Shown here one piece after another: positions 17,666 through 26,495 of a stretch of 64,000 nucleotides of DNA. A model generated the notes under the pieces. It made no database searches and was not told the DNA's origin. It saw only the letters and a list, made by a program, of their open reading frames with translations. Source of the stretch: an uncultured Serinicoccus sp. (GTDB lineage: Bacteria > Actinomycetota > Actinomycetes > Actinomycetales > Dermatophilaceae). Positions within the stretch are counted from its first letter, which is position 1. Each line of letters opens with the position of its first letter. Both the position numbers and the translations under genes were made by a program. The stretch covers positions 1-64,000 of the forward strand of contig NZ_CANMUA010000003.1 in the NCBI RefSeq assembly GCF_947500995.1, in the 5' to 3' direction.

Positions 17666-18850
17666 GGTGCTCTCCTTCTCTGTGGTGGACCCGACCGCCC
17701 CCGCCGTCGCGGCGGTGGTCGTCGCCGGAGCGGCGGTCGCCGAGGAGGTGGAGGTGGTCGAGGTGCTCGCGGCCCACGGGTCGCGCGTCTCCTTGGCGGC
17801 CCACGGGTCGGCGGCGGGCTGCCGCTGCTGCTGGGCGAGCCACCAGGCGAGGCCGGCGCCGGCGGCGGCCAGCAGGCCCAGGGTGATGAGGGCCCCGCCC
17901 CGGCGCTTCCTGGGCTTGGGCGTCCCGGTCACCGCGGCCACGACGCCCTCGTCCTGCGCCAGCAGCCGGTCCTTGCCGACCTGCATGTCCGCGAGCATCT
18001 GCTGGATCTTCGGGAGCAGCTCGTCGTTGATGAGGTCGCGGACGTGGTCGACCGCGGGTGCGACGCCGGCGATGGACTCCTGGGCGCGGGGCACGGCGAC
18101 GTCGATGCCGTGGTCCACGCCGGAGACCGCGCGGTCGCGGGTGGCGGCCGCCAGTCCGGCGAGCGCGGCGGCTCCCGCGCCGGCCCGGGCGACGGCGGCC
18201 TCGCCGACGGGGCCGGCCTGGTCCAGGGCGGCGGCGGAGCGGTCGCGCAGCACGTCCACGGCGTGGAGGCCCTGCTCGCGCAGGACCTCGCCCTGGTGGC
18301 GGGCGTCCTTCACCGCCTGCGTGCCGTGCTTGCGGGCGTCCTTGGCGGTCTGCTTGCCCTGCTTGCGGGCGTTCTTGGCCGCCTTCTCGCCGTGCTTGCG
18401 GGCGTCCTTGGCGGTCTGCTTGCCCTGCTTGCGGGCCTTCTTGGCCGCCTCCTCGCCCTGGCTGCGCAGGTCCTCGGCGAGGCGGGAGGCGCGGTCGGCC
18501 CCGACGGCACTGACGGCCGCGGCGCGGCCACCGGCCTTCTTGCTCTGCTTCTCCAGCGCCGACCGGCTGTGCTGGCGCGCCTGTCCGGCGGCCGCACGGG
18601 CCTTGCCTGCCGCCTTGGCGGCCGACTCGCGGTCCTGCTGAGCGGCCTTGAGCGCCTTGGCGCGGGCCTTCTGGGCGTGCTTGCGCCCGGATGTGTCGTC
18701 CTGCGGGGCGGTCACCTCGGCGAGGGTGGCCAGGACTGCGGCTCCCAGGTTGCGGGCGCCGGACGCGGCGCTCGCACCGGCCTCGGAGGCGTCCTGCCGG
18801 GCGCGGCTGGCCTCGGCCGCGGCTCGCTCGGCATCGGTCTTGAAGAACAC
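17336..18850 (-). CDS. Lysine/alanine-rich LEA-like membrane-anchored protein (DUF5324-like)
   Basis: A 504-residue hypothetical protein. Residues about 1-130 are alanine- and lysine-rich helix; then come 11-residue repeats of the form KxARKxGxxAxKDARK, encoded by two almost identical 66-base units. The 11-mer amphipathic pattern resembles LEA group 3 proteins. A single membrane segment (RRGGALITLGLLAAAGAGLAWWLA) is near residue 340, followed by a Thr/Ser/Ala linker and a very acidic tail. Streptomyces DUF5324 proteins have a similar plan. The GTG at 18850 has AGGAGGG eight bases upstream. Inside the frame, an ATG at 17665 has its own AAGGAG site and could make a separate 109-residue acidic protein. 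Function unknown. Confidence 0.7.
   Translation of the reverse strand: MFFKTDAERAAAEASRARQDASEAGASAASGARNLGAAVLATLAEVTAPQDDTSGRKHAQKARAKALKAAQQDRESAAKAAGKARAAAGQARQHSRSALEKQSKKAGGRAAAVSAVGADRASRLAEDLRSQGEEAAKKARKQGKQTAKDARKHGEKAAKNARKQGKQTAKDARKHGTQAVKDARHQGEVLREQGLHAVDVLRDRSAAALDQAGPVGEAAVARAGAGAAALAGLAAATRDRAVSGVDHGIDVAVPRAQESIAGVAPAVDHVRDLINDELLPKIQQMLADMQVGKDRLLAQDEGVVAAVTGTPKPRKRRGGALITLGLLAAAGAGLAWWLAQQQRQPAADPWAAKETRDPWAASTSTTSTSSATAAPATTTAATAGAVGSTTEKESTMSNDAQETQGDHPVADDGIGEDHGRVGDGDAADGADAGVAAPSLNDDGSPKMLDTEQIDELGSDHAAPVEEQGEGEAPTEEIREAQARQGDALPHASDGDEDGDTPSRV
18323..18454. repeat. Two tandem 66-bp coding repeats
   Basis: 18323-18388 and 18389-18454 are nearly identical 66-base units (six turns of an 11-residue period over two units) inside the LEA-like gene. 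They are good substrates for slippage, so copy number may vary between strains. Confidence 0.8.
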
Positions 18851-18959
18851 GTGCTGTCCCTCCTGTTGTCGGTCTCGGCCCATCCTGCCCTGTCGCGCTT
18901 CCGAACTCCACCTCACCCGCCAGGCACGCGGCCTCGGAGGGCCGTGCGAAACTGGGGCC

Positions 18960-19478
18960 ATGAACGTCACGCTGCACACCAACCACGGCGACATCGCGCT
19001 GGTGCTCTTCGAGCACGCGGCCCCCAAGACGGTCGCCAACTTCACGGGCCTCGCCACGGGGGAGAAGGAGTACTCCGACGACGCCGGCCGGAGCAACCCG
19101 CAGCCGTTCTACGACGGCCTGTCCTTCCACCGCATCATCCCGGGGTTCATGATCCAGGGGGGTTGCCCGATGGGCGAGGGCTTCGGCGGCCCGGGCTTCA
19201 CCTTCGACGACGAGATCAGCCCCGACCACACCTTCACCCAGCCCTACATGCTCGCCATGGCCAACGCCGGCAAGCGCATGGGCAAGGGCACCAACGGCTC
19301 GCAGTTCTTCATCACCGTGGAGCCGACCCCGTGGCTGCAGGGCAAGCACACCATCTTCGGCGAGGTGGCCGACCAGGCCTCCCGCGACGTCGTCGACGCG
19401 ATCGCCGCGGTGCCGACCGGTGCCGGTGACAAGCCGGCCGAGCCGGTCGTCATCGAGCGGGTCAGCGTCGACGGCTGA
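18960..19478 (+). CDS. ppiA: Cyclophilin-type peptidyl-prolyl cis-trans isomerase
   Basis: A 172-residue cytosolic cyclophilin with the full catalytic core: FHRIIPGFMIQGG (Arg, Phe, Gln), MANAGKRMGKGTNGSQFFIT, and TPWLQGKHTIFGEV. It accelerates proline isomerisation during folding. In actinobacteria this gene sits upstream of the rhomboid and crgA genes near the origin, as here. There is no Shine-Dalgarno sequence; GAAACT lies six bases before the ATG and may be the -10 of a leaderless transcript. Confidence 0.93.
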   Translation: MNVTLHTNHGDIALVLFEHAAPKTVANFTGLATGEKEYSDDAGRSNPQPFYDGLSFHRIIPGFMIQGGCPMGEGFGGPGFTFDDEISPDHTFTQPYMLAMANAGKRMGKGTNGSQFFITVEPTPWLQGKHTIFGEVADQASRDVVDAIAAVPTGAGDKPAEPVVIERVSVDG

Positions 19479-19493
19479 GCCCCGGGCGAGCCG

Positions 19494-20420
19494 GTGAGCG
19501 GATCTGCTGCCGACGCCCCGGGGGTCCCGCCCGGTGGGGGCGGCGCGCCGGAGGGCCCGCCCGTGTGCCCGCGGCACCCGGACCGGACGTCCTACATCCG
19601 GTGCCAGCGCTGCGAGCGCCCGACCTGCCCTGACTGCCAGCGTCCCGCGGCGGTGGGGGTCCAGTGCGTGGACTGCGTGTCGGAGGGTGCTCGCTCGGCG
19701 CCGGTCGCCCGGACCCGTTTCGGTGCGCCAGTGCGCCAGGGTCGGCCGGTCGTCACCTGGACGCTCATGGGGCTGTGCCTGGTGGTGTACGTCGCGCAGC
19801 TCGCCAACCCCGCGGTCACCCGCGAGCTGGCCTTCGTCGGCGTGCTCGCCGGGGCCGAGCCGTGGCGGCTCGTGACGTCGGCCTTCGTCCACTCCCCCCA
19901 GAGCCTGCTGCACATCGCCTTCAACCTCTACATCCTCTTCGCCGTCGGCCCGGTCCTCGAGGAGGCCCTCGGGCGCGCGCGCTTCGCCGTGGCCTACCTC
20001 ATCTGCGCCGTCGGCGGCTCGGTCGGGGTGCTCGTGCTGGCGGCCCCCGACCCCGGGTGGGTGCGCCCCGTCGTGGGCGCCTCCGGCGCCATCTTCGGCC
20101 TGCTGTTCCTCTACATCGTGCTGGCCTCGCGCCGGGGCGGGGTGTCGACGGGCCTGCTGGTGATGATCGGCATCAACCTGGCCCTGCCGTTCTTCGTCGG
20201 CGGCATCGCCTGGCAGGCCCACATCGGTGGCGCCGTGACCGGCGCGGCCATCGGGGGTCTCATGCTGCTGACCTCGGCGCCCGGCCGGTCCCCGGAGGCC
20301 GTGCGGCGACGGGCGCTGGCCTGGCCGGCGCTGACCGGCGTGCTGGTCGTGCTCCTGCTGCTGGCCGGGCTCCGGCTGTGGCAGGTCCTGGGCCCCGCGG
20401 CCCTCGGGCTGCCCGGCTGA
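19494..20420 (+). CDS. Rhomboid family intramembrane serine protease with N-terminal zinc finger
   Basis: A 308-residue protein. Residues 25-61 contain a B-box-like cysteine/histidine cluster (CPRHPDRTSYIRCQRC, CPDC, CVDC). The rhomboid membrane domain has HIAFN (His140, Asn144), the catalytic Ser197 in GASGAIFG and His243 in AHIGG, so an active Ser-His dyad is present. It cleaves membrane protein helices within the bilayer. GTG at 19494 follows ppiA by 15 bases, so the two are probably co-transcribed. An AlphaFold-style seven-helix arrangement is expected but cannot be confirmed here. Confidence 0.92.
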   Translation: MSGSAADAPGVPPGGGGAPEGPPVCPRHPDRTSYIRCQRCERPTCPDCQRPAAVGVQCVDCVSEGARSAPVARTRFGAPVRQGRPVVTWTLMGLCLVVYVAQLANPAVTRELAFVGVLAGAEPWRLVTSAFVHSPQSLLHIAFNLYILFAVGPVLEEALGRARFAVAYLICAVGGSVGVLVLAAPDPGWVRPVVGASGAIFGLLFLYIVLASRRGGVSTGLLVMIGINLALPFFVGGIAWQAHIGGAVTGAAIGGLMLLTSAPGRSPEAVRRRALAWPALTGVLVVLLLLAGLRLWQVLGPAALGLPG

Positions 20421-20460
20421 GCGGCCGCCCGACGGTGCGCCGGCCGAGTTACACGGGTGT

Positions 20461-20494
20461 GGTTATCCCCACCGTGGGGACAACCTGTGGATGA
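20461..20494. other. Three DnaA box-like 9-mers within an inverted repeat
   Basis: TTATCCCCA (20463-20471, plus), TTGTCCCCA (minus strand of 20475-20483) and TCATCCACA (minus strand of 20486-20494) are packed into 32 bases. Each differs from the actinobacterial consensus TTGTCCACA or TTATCCACA by one or two bases. The first two also form an inverted repeat with a stem of about 12 bp, so a bidirectional terminator between the convergent rhomboid and crgA genes is an equally good reading. Confidence 0.4.
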
Positions 20495-20758
20495 CTACCG
20501 CCACTGGGTCGCCATACCGAAGCCGATCATGATGAGACCCATGCCGATCCCGAGGTTCCAGTAGCGGATCGACTCGATGGGCCACAGGCCGCCGGTGATG
20601 TAGAAGATGGCCACCCACAGCACGCCGACGATCATCAACGCACACATCACCGGCACGAACCAGTTGGGGTTGCTCGGCAGGCTCTGGGTCCTGGGCTCCG
20701 TCTGGCTGGTGCGCTGGGCGCGCTTGCGGGCGCCTTCTCGGCCTCGGGACTCGGGCAC
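20495..20758 (-). CDS. crgA: Cell division protein CrgA
   Basis: An 87-residue protein: a basic N-terminal tail (MPESRGREGARKRAQR), then NPNWFVPVMCALM leading into two membrane helices, and the YWNLGIGMGLIMIGFGMATQWR C-terminus. CrgA is an actinobacterial divisome protein that coordinates FtsZ and peptidoglycan synthesis at the septum. GTG at 20758 has AAGGAG five bases upstream. It is divergent from the DUF881 gene and convergent with the rhomboid gene. Confidence is high because the signature and position both match. Confidence 0.93.
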   Translation of the reverse strand: MPESRGREGARKRAQRTSQTEPRTQSLPSNPNWFVPVMCALMIVGVLWVAIFYITGGLWPIESIRYWNLGIGMGLIMIGFGMATQWR

Positions 20759-20800
20759 GTCGACTCCTTCGTGGTGGGAGCCGCCAGGATATACGCCGGA

Positions 20801-20812
20801 TACCCTGGGGCC
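20801..20812 (+). promoter_or_regulatory. Leaderless -10 element of the DUF881 gene
   Basis: TACCCT at 20801-20806 is followed by exactly six bases and the ATG at 20813, with no Shine-Dalgarno sequence. This spacing places transcription start at the initiation codon. Confidence 0.45.
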
Positions 20813-21574
20813 ATGACCGATCAGCGCAGCGGGGGGCCGGGGTCCGCGGTGACGCCGCGCCGGGCCCGGAGCAGGACGGTCGGGGTCACCCTGGTCTGCC
20901 TGGCGGCGGGGCTGCTCTTCGGCACCAGCGCCTCGCTCGCCCGGGACGCGCGGCCGGAGCCGGGCGACCTGGTCGGTCTCATCACCCAGCGCGACCTCGA
21001 GGTGCGCGAGCTGAGCGCCCGGGCCGACGATCTGCGCGAGGACGTGGACCGGCTGCGGGCCGAGCAGGCGACCAGCGCCGCGGCGGTGGACCAGCAGCGG
21101 GCGGAGGAGCTGGCGGTGGGCGTCGGCGCCACCGCCGTCTCCGGACCGGCGGTGAGCGTGACCCTGGACGATGCCGGCTACAGCCTGGACACCCTGCCCG
21201 AGGGGTACTCGGTCGACGACGTCGTCGTGCACCAGCAGGACCTCCAGGGCGTGGTCAACGCCCTGTGGACGGGCGGCGCCGAGGCGATCATGGTCCAGGA
21301 CCAGCGCATCGTCGCGACCAGCTCGGTCCAGTGCGTGGGCAACACCCTCTACCTCCAGGGCCGGGTCTACTCCCCGCCCTTCACCGTGACCGCCGTCGGG
21401 GATCCCGAGGCGCTCACCGCGGCGCTCGCGGCCGACCCCGTCGTCGCGACCTACCGCGACTGGGCCGACGCCGTCGGACTGGGGTATGCCGTCGCCGACC
21501 TCGGGGAGACCGAGCTCCCGGCCTACGCCGGTCAGGTCCGACCGAGCCACGCGCAGGTCGTCGACTCCCGCTGA
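20813..21574 (+). CDS. DUF881 family membrane-anchored protein
   Basis: A 253-residue protein with one N-terminal membrane helix (residues 22-42), a short coiled coil (DLEVRELSARADDLREDVDRL region) and a C-terminal DUF881 domain with VQDQRIVATSSVQCVGNTL. DUF881 proteins lie near the pknB/division block in many actinobacteria and resemble bacillus YlxW/YlxX; function is unproven. The usual downstream sortase and trpG/pabA genes are missing: the next gene is pknB on the opposite strand. Confidence 0.82.
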   Translation: MTDQRSGGPGSAVTPRRARSRTVGVTLVCLAAGLLFGTSASLARDARPEPGDLVGLITQRDLEVRELSARADDLREDVDRLRAEQATSAAAVDQQRAEELAVGVGATAVSGPAVSVTLDDAGYSLDTLPEGYSVDDVVVHQQDLQGVVNALWTGGAEAIMVQDQRIVATSSVQCVGNTLYLQGRVYSPPFTVTAVGDPEALTAALAADPVVATYRDWADAVGLGYAVADLGETELPAYAGQVRPSHAQVVDSR

Positions 21575-21586
21575 CGCGGGCGCCGG

Positions 21587-23653
21587 TCAGTCGGTCGGCT
21601 CCTCCGTGGGGGGCGGGTCCTCCGGCGGCCCCGGCTCCGTGGGCTCCGGCGGCTCGGTCGGCTCCGGGGGGACCGTGGGCTCCTCGGTCGGCTCCTCCGT
21701 GGGCTCCTCCGTGGGCTCCTCCGTGGTCGGGTCCTCGGTCGGCTCCGGGGTGGGTGTCACCGTCACCGACTCCGTCACGACCTCGGTGGCGGTCTGGACG
21801 GGCTCGGCGGCGACGACGAGCTCGACCGTGGTGCCCTGCTCGACGGTGTCCCCGGGGTCGACCGACTGCTCGAGCACGGTGCCGGCGTCCTCCTCACCGG
21901 TGCGCCGCGTCGTGACCTCCCACTGCAGGGTCTGCTCGTCGAGGAGCAGCACCGCCTCGTTCTGGTCGAGCCCGACGACGTCCGGCACCTCGACCTCACC
22001 GCTGGACACGGTGAGCACGATGAGCTCGTCGGGGGCTACCTCCTCGCCGTCGCCCGGGTCGCTGGAGACGACCTGCCCCTCCTCCCAGTCGGGGTCGTCG
22101 GTCTCCTCGGACTCGCCCCGCACGTTGCTGAAGCCCTCGCGCTCGAGCAGGTCCCTGGCCGCCTGCTCCTCCAGACCCTGGAGCCGCGGGATGGTCCGGG
22201 CCTGCGGTCCGGCGGACACGGTGAGCTCCACCTCCTCGCCCCGGGGCGCCTCGCCGCCGGGCGGGTCCTGCTCGATGACGATGCCGGGCTCCTCGTCGCT
22301 GTTGCGCTGCACGACGTCCTCGGCCACGGTGAACCCGGCCGCGACGAGGGTGGTCCGCGCCTGCGCCTCCGTGCTGCCCACGGTGCTCGGCACGACGAGC
22401 ATCTCGGGCCCGTCGTCGCCACCCGGCCCCAGCACCTGCACCAGGACCCAGGCGACCCCGGCCAGCGCCACGAGGGCGAGCGCCCCCAGCATCAGCGCCG
22501 CACCGGGGTGGCGGCGCTCGCGCACCGGCAGCTCGTCGGTCCGCTCGTAGCGGTCGTCCTCGGCGGAGCTGAAGAGCCCCGTGGGCTCCTCGGCATAGGC
22601 CGGTGCCCGCTGCCCGTCCGTGCCGGCGGTGGGCACCGCCTGGGTGGCGGCACCCGCCCGGCTCGCCGCAGCGGCGGCAGCGGCGGCCGCCCCCGCCCCG
22701 GCGACGCCGAACCCGAGGACCCGGTCGTAGGTGGAGCGGGCGGCCGCGGAGACCGGCTCACCCGCGCGCGCGGCGTTGAGGTCGGCGCGGAAGGCCGCCG
22801 CGTCCTGGTAGCGCTCCTCCGGCTTCTTCTCCAGCGCGTGCAGGGTGACCGCGTCCAGGGCCTGCGGCAGCCGGGCCGCGTGGGTGGACGGCGCCTTGGG
22901 CGCCTCGCCCAGGTGCTGGTAGACCAGCGAGACGGGATCCCCCTGGAACGGGGTGCGCCCGGCGAGGAGCTCGTAGAGCAGGCACCCGACGGAGTACAGG
23001 TCCGAGCGCCCGTCGACGTCCAGGCCCTGGGCCTGCTCGGGGGAGAGGTAGCGCGCCGTGCCCATGACGGCCTGCGTCTGCGTCATCGTGGCGGCGGTGT
23101 CGGCGATGGCCCGGGCGATGCCGAAGTCCATGACCTTCACCGCGCCCGCCTCGGTCACCATCACGTTGGCGGGCTTGATGTCGCGGTGCACGAGGCCGCG
23201 CTCGTGGGCGTACTCCAGCGCCGCGAGCACCGCCGCGGTGATGCGCGCGGCCTCGTCGGGGTCGAGGGTGCGCTGCTCGTTGAGCAGCTCGCGCAGCGTC
23301 TTGCCCTCGACGAGCTCCATGACGATGTAGGGCACCTGCACCGTGGCGCCCCCGGACTCGGACACCGGCTCCTCGCCCGAGTCGAAGACGCCCACGATCG
23401 CGGGGTGCGACAGCCCGGCGGCCGACTGCGCCTCGCGCCGAAAGCGGGCCAGGAAGGAGGAGTCCCGGGCCAGGTCGGTGCGCAGCACCTTGATGGCCAC
23501 CGGGCGCCCCAGCCGCAGGTCGTGGCCGAGGTGCACGTCGGCCATGCCGCCGCGGCCGATGAGGTCGCCCAGCTCGTAGCGTCCGCCGAGGACCCGCTGC
23601 GGCGACGGGGGGTCCTCGGGCCGCGGGGTGGCCTCCGTGGGGTCCTCGCTCAT
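21587..23653 (-). CDS. pknB: PASTA-domain serine/threonine protein kinase PknB
   Basis: A 688-residue receptor kinase. The kinase domain (26-290) is intact: glycine loop GRGGMADVHLG, Lys55 in VAIKVL, HRDIKPAN with Asp158, DFG at 176-178. An alanine-rich juxtamembrane segment precedes the membrane helix (about 384-410). Three extracellular PASTA repeats begin VPSTVG, IPRLQG and VPDVVG, followed by a Pro/Glu/Thr tail built of PTEE units. PknB senses muropeptides and controls wall synthesis and division. It is the last gene of the fhaA-pknB operon and overlaps pbpA by four bases (ATGA). No pknA homologue is present. Confidence 0.95.
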   Translation of the reverse strand: MSEDPTEATPRPEDPPSPQRVLGGRYELGDLIGRGGMADVHLGHDLRLGRPVAIKVLRTDLARDSSFLARFRREAQSAAGLSHPAIVGVFDSGEEPVSESGGATVQVPYIVMELVEGKTLRELLNEQRTLDPDEAARITAAVLAALEYAHERGLVHRDIKPANVMVTEAGAVKVMDFGIARAIADTAATMTQTQAVMGTARYLSPEQAQGLDVDGRSDLYSVGCLLYELLAGRTPFQGDPVSLVYQHLGEAPKAPSTHAARLPQALDAVTLHALEKKPEERYQDAAAFRADLNAARAGEPVSAAARSTYDRVLGFGVAGAGAAAAAAAAASRAGAATQAVPTAGTDGQRAPAYAEEPTGLFSSAEDDRYERTDELPVRERRHPGAALMLGALALVALAGVAWVLVQVLGPGGDDGPEMLVVPSTVGSTEAQARTTLVAAGFTVAEDVVQRNSDEEPGIVIEQDPPGGEAPRGEEVELTVSAGPQARTIPRLQGLEEQAARDLLEREGFSNVRGESEETDDPDWEEGQVVSSDPGDGEEVAPDELIVLTVSSGEVEVPDVVGLDQNEAVLLLDEQTLQWEVTTRRTGEEDAGTVLEQSVDPGDTVEQGTTVELVVAAEPVQTATEVVTESVTVTPTPEPTEDPTTEEPTEEPTEEPTEEPTVPPEPTEPPEPTEPGPPEDPPPTEEPTD

Positions 23654-25107
23654 CGTTCCACTCCTGCGTCGAGCATGGCCCGGGCGACCGGCGCCGCCAC
23701 CTGGCCGCCGGTCTCCCCGGCCCAGTTGTCGGTCGCCGACTCGACGATGACGGCGACCGCGATCTGCGGGTCGTCGGCCGGTGCGAACCCGGTGAACCAG
23801 GCGTGCGCGGCGCCGCTGTCGCCGTACTCCGCGGTGCCCGTCTTGCCCGCGACCTGGACGTCCGGCAGCGCGGCCGACTGGCCCGACCCCTGCTCGACCA
23901 CGAGCTCCATCATGTCGGTGAGCTCCTGGGCCGTCTGGCTGGAGACGGCCCGGGAACGGGTGCGCGGCTCGGCGGACTCGATGACCTCCAGGTCTGAGTT
24001 GCGCACCTCCTCCACGAGGTACGGCGTCATCGTCACCCCGCCGTTGGCGATGGCGGCGGAGATCATCGCCACCTGCATAGGCGTCTCCCGGACCTCGAAC
24101 TGGCCGATGCCGGTGAGCGCCAGCTGGGCGTCGTCGAGCTCGTCCGGGTAGATGGACGGGGTGACGCTCATGGGCACCTCGAGGGGCTCGCCGAAACCGA
24201 AGGCCTCCGACTGCTGCCGGAGGGCGTCGTCGCCGAGCTCACCGGCCAGCCAGGCGAAGGAGGTGTTGCACGAGACCTGCACCGACTCGGCGAGGGTGGG
24301 GCGGTCCTCGGGATCGCAGGCCGCGCCGCCGAAGTTGGGCAGCGTGGTCTCGGTCCCGGGGAGGGTGTAGGTGAGCCCGCCCTCCAGCTCGGTGTCCGGC
24401 TCGTACTCCCCCGACTCCAGCGCCGCCGCGGCGACGACGAGCTTGAAGGTCGAGCCGGGTGGGTAGAGGTCGCCCCCGATCGCGCGGTTGGTCAGCGGTG
24501 CCGCCGGGTCCTCGATGAGGGCCGTGTAGGCCTCGTCGACCGCGCTGAGGCGGTGGCTGGACAGCGCGTTGGGGTCGAAGCTGGGGCGGCTGACCATCGC
24601 CAGGATCTCCCCGGTCCGGGGGTCCAGGGCGACCGCCGCCCCGCGCCGGTCGCCCAGCGCCTCGACGGCCGCCGCCTGCACGTCGGGGTCGATGGTGAGC
24701 TCGAGGCTCGCGCCCGAGGCCGGCCTGCCGGTGACCACGTCGGACAGCCGCTGGTAGAAGAGGCTGTCGTCGGTGCCCGCGAGCAGCGAGTCCTCGGCGC
24801 GCTCCAGACCGAGCCCCGCGCCGTAGGTGAAGGAGTAGTAGCCGGTGACGTGGGCATACCGGGACGGCTGCTGGTAGCGGCGCAACCACTCCAGCTCGTC
24901 GTCGGTCGGCTCGGAGGAGGCGATGGGGTTGCCGTCGACGAGGATGGCCCCGCGGTCGCGGCTGTAGTTCTCGATGAGGGTGCGCCGGTTGCCGGCGCGG
25001 TCCCGCAGGTCGTCGGCCTGGACGAACTGGATCCACGTGGTCGAGAGCAGCAGGGCGGTGAACATCGCGAAGACGACGAGCGCCAGCCGGCGGACAGGGG
25101 TGTTCAT
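23650..25107 (-). CDS. pbpA: Class B penicillin-binding protein PbpA
   Basis: A 485-residue transpeptidase that partners RodA in cross-linking new peptidoglycan. One N-terminal membrane anchor (residues 8-25) precedes the extracytoplasmic domain. Catalytic motifs are complete: STFK (Ser219, Lys222), SCN (279-281) and KTG at 421-423. ATG at 25107 overlaps the rodA stop and its own stop overlaps pknB, each by four bases, so translation of the three is coupled. Length and context match M. tuberculosis PbpA. Confidence 0.94.
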   Translation of the reverse strand: MNTPVRRLALVVFAMFTALLLSTTWIQFVQADDLRDRAGNRRTLIENYSRDRGAILVDGNPIASSEPTDDELEWLRRYQQPSRYAHVTGYYSFTYGAGLGLERAEDSLLAGTDDSLFYQRLSDVVTGRPASGASLELTIDPDVQAAAVEALGDRRGAAVALDPRTGEILAMVSRPSFDPNALSSHRLSAVDEAYTALIEDPAAPLTNRAIGGDLYPPGSTFKLVVAAAALESGEYEPDTELEGGLTYTLPGTETTLPNFGGAACDPEDRPTLAESVQVSCNTSFAWLAGELGDDALRQQSEAFGFGEPLEVPMSVTPSIYPDELDDAQLALTGIGQFEVRETPMQVAMISAAIANGGVTMTPYLVEEVRNSDLEVIESAEPRTRSRAVSSQTAQELTDMMELVVEQGSGQSAALPDVQVAGKTGTAEYGDSGAAHAWFTGFAPADDPQIAVAVIVESATDNWAGETGGQVAAPVARAMLDAGVER

Positions 25108-26495
25108 CGGGGTGCCTCCGCCCGCTCGGCGGCGTCGATGCTCGGGTCCTGGCGACGCTCGGAGATGGGGCGCCGGGCGGCGTCGCTGATCCGCAGCAGC
25201 AGCGCCACGATGATCCAGTTGGCCAGCAGCGAGGAGCCGCCGGCGGAGAGGAAGGGGGTGGTCAGCCCGGTCAGCGGGATGACCCGGGTGATGCCGCCCA
25301 CGATGACGAAGACCTGCAGCGCCACGGTGAAGGACAACCCCACGGCGAGCAGCTTGCCGAAGCCGTCGCGCGAGCCGATCGCCGTGCGCAGCCCCCGCTC
25401 CACGAGCAGGGCGTAGAGCATGAGCAGGGCGAAGAGCCCCACCATGCCCAGCTCCTCCCCGAAGCTGGCGACGATGTAGTCGCTGTTGGCGTAGTAGGTG
25501 ATGTAGGGGTAGCCGTTGCCCAGACCTGCTCCGAAGATGCCGCCGTGGGCCAGCCCCATCAACCCCTTGGCCACCTGGTCGGACTGGTCCGGCGCGAACG
25601 GGTCCAGCCACAGCGTGACCCGGCTCTGGACGTGGCTGAACAGCCGCCAGGCCAGCACGGCGCCGGAGGCGAAGAGCGCCAGGCCGATGACGATCCAGCT
25701 GGTGCGCTCGGTCGCGACGTAGAGCATCGCGACGAACAGCCCGAAGAAGAGCAGCGAGGAGCCGAGGTCGCGCTGCAGCACGAGGATGAGCACGGAGAGG
25801 GACCAGGCGACGAGGATGGGCCCGAGGTCCCGGGCGCGCGGGAGCTGGAGGCCGAGGACCCGGCGGCCGACGAGCGACAGCGCGTCCCGGGTGGACACGA
25901 GGTAGCCGGCGAAGAACACGGCCACCGCGATCTTGGCGAGCTCGCCGGGCTGGAAGCTGAACGGCCCGATGCGGATCCACAGGCGTGAGCCGTTCACCGT
26001 CTCCCCGATGAAGGGCAGCATCGGCAGGAGCAGGAGGACGAACCCGAGCGCCATGGCGATGTAGGTGTAGCGGCGCAGCACCCGGTGGTCCCGCAGCAGG
26101 ACGAGCACGGCCGCCGCCATCGCCATCGCCAGCCCGGTCCACAGCAGCTGCCGGCTGGCGACCCCCGAGGTCCCGAGCTGGCCCGGGACGAGGTCGATGC
26201 GGTGGATCATCACCAGACCCAGCCCGTTGAGCAGCGTCGCGAGCGGGAGGAGGAGGGGGTCGGCATACCTCGCGCGCAGCCGGAGCACGACGTGCAGCCC
26301 CGCCGCGAGCGCGGCGTAGATGCCCACGTGCCACCAGACGTCGGCGGGCAGCTCACCGGTGACGGTGAGGTTGACGGCGACGTAGGCCAGGGTGACGATC
26401 CCCACGGCGAGCACGAGCAGGAGCAGCTCGATGGTGCGGCCGCTGCGGACCGCGAGGCTGGTGACCGTCGAGGGGGTGGGGGTCGTGGTGCTCAC
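25104..26495 (-). CDS. rodA: RodA/FtsW family peptidoglycan glycosyltransferase
   Basis: A 463-residue SEDS protein with about 11-12 membrane helices. Characteristic blocks are IGPFSFQPGELAKIAVAVFFA, LQRDLGSSLLFFGLF, and GLTTPFLSAGGSSLLANW near the C-terminus. It polymerises lipid II with PbpA. The GTG at 26495 is preferred over the ATG at 26501: GGAGGG lies six bases before the GTG but abuts the ATG, and the GTG gives the same four-base overlap with the preceding gene seen elsewhere in this operon. Confidence 0.94.
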   Translation of the reverse strand: MSTTTPTPSTVTSLAVRSGRTIELLLLVLAVGIVTLAYVAVNLTVTGELPADVWWHVGIYAALAAGLHVVLRLRARYADPLLLPLATLLNGLGLVMIHRIDLVPGQLGTSGVASRQLLWTGLAMAMAAAVLVLLRDHRVLRRYTYIAMALGFVLLLLPMLPFIGETVNGSRLWIRIGPFSFQPGELAKIAVAVFFAGYLVSTRDALSLVGRRVLGLQLPRARDLGPILVAWSLSVLILVLQRDLGSSLLFFGLFVAMLYVATERTSWIVIGLALFASGAVLAWRLFSHVQSRVTLWLDPFAPDQSDQVAKGLMGLAHGGIFGAGLGNGYPYITYYANSDYIVASFGEELGMVGLFALLMLYALLVERGLRTAIGSRDGFGKLLAVGLSFTVALQVFVIVGGITRVIPLTGLTTPFLSAGGSSLLANWIIVALLLRISDAARRPISERRQDPSIDAAERAEAPR

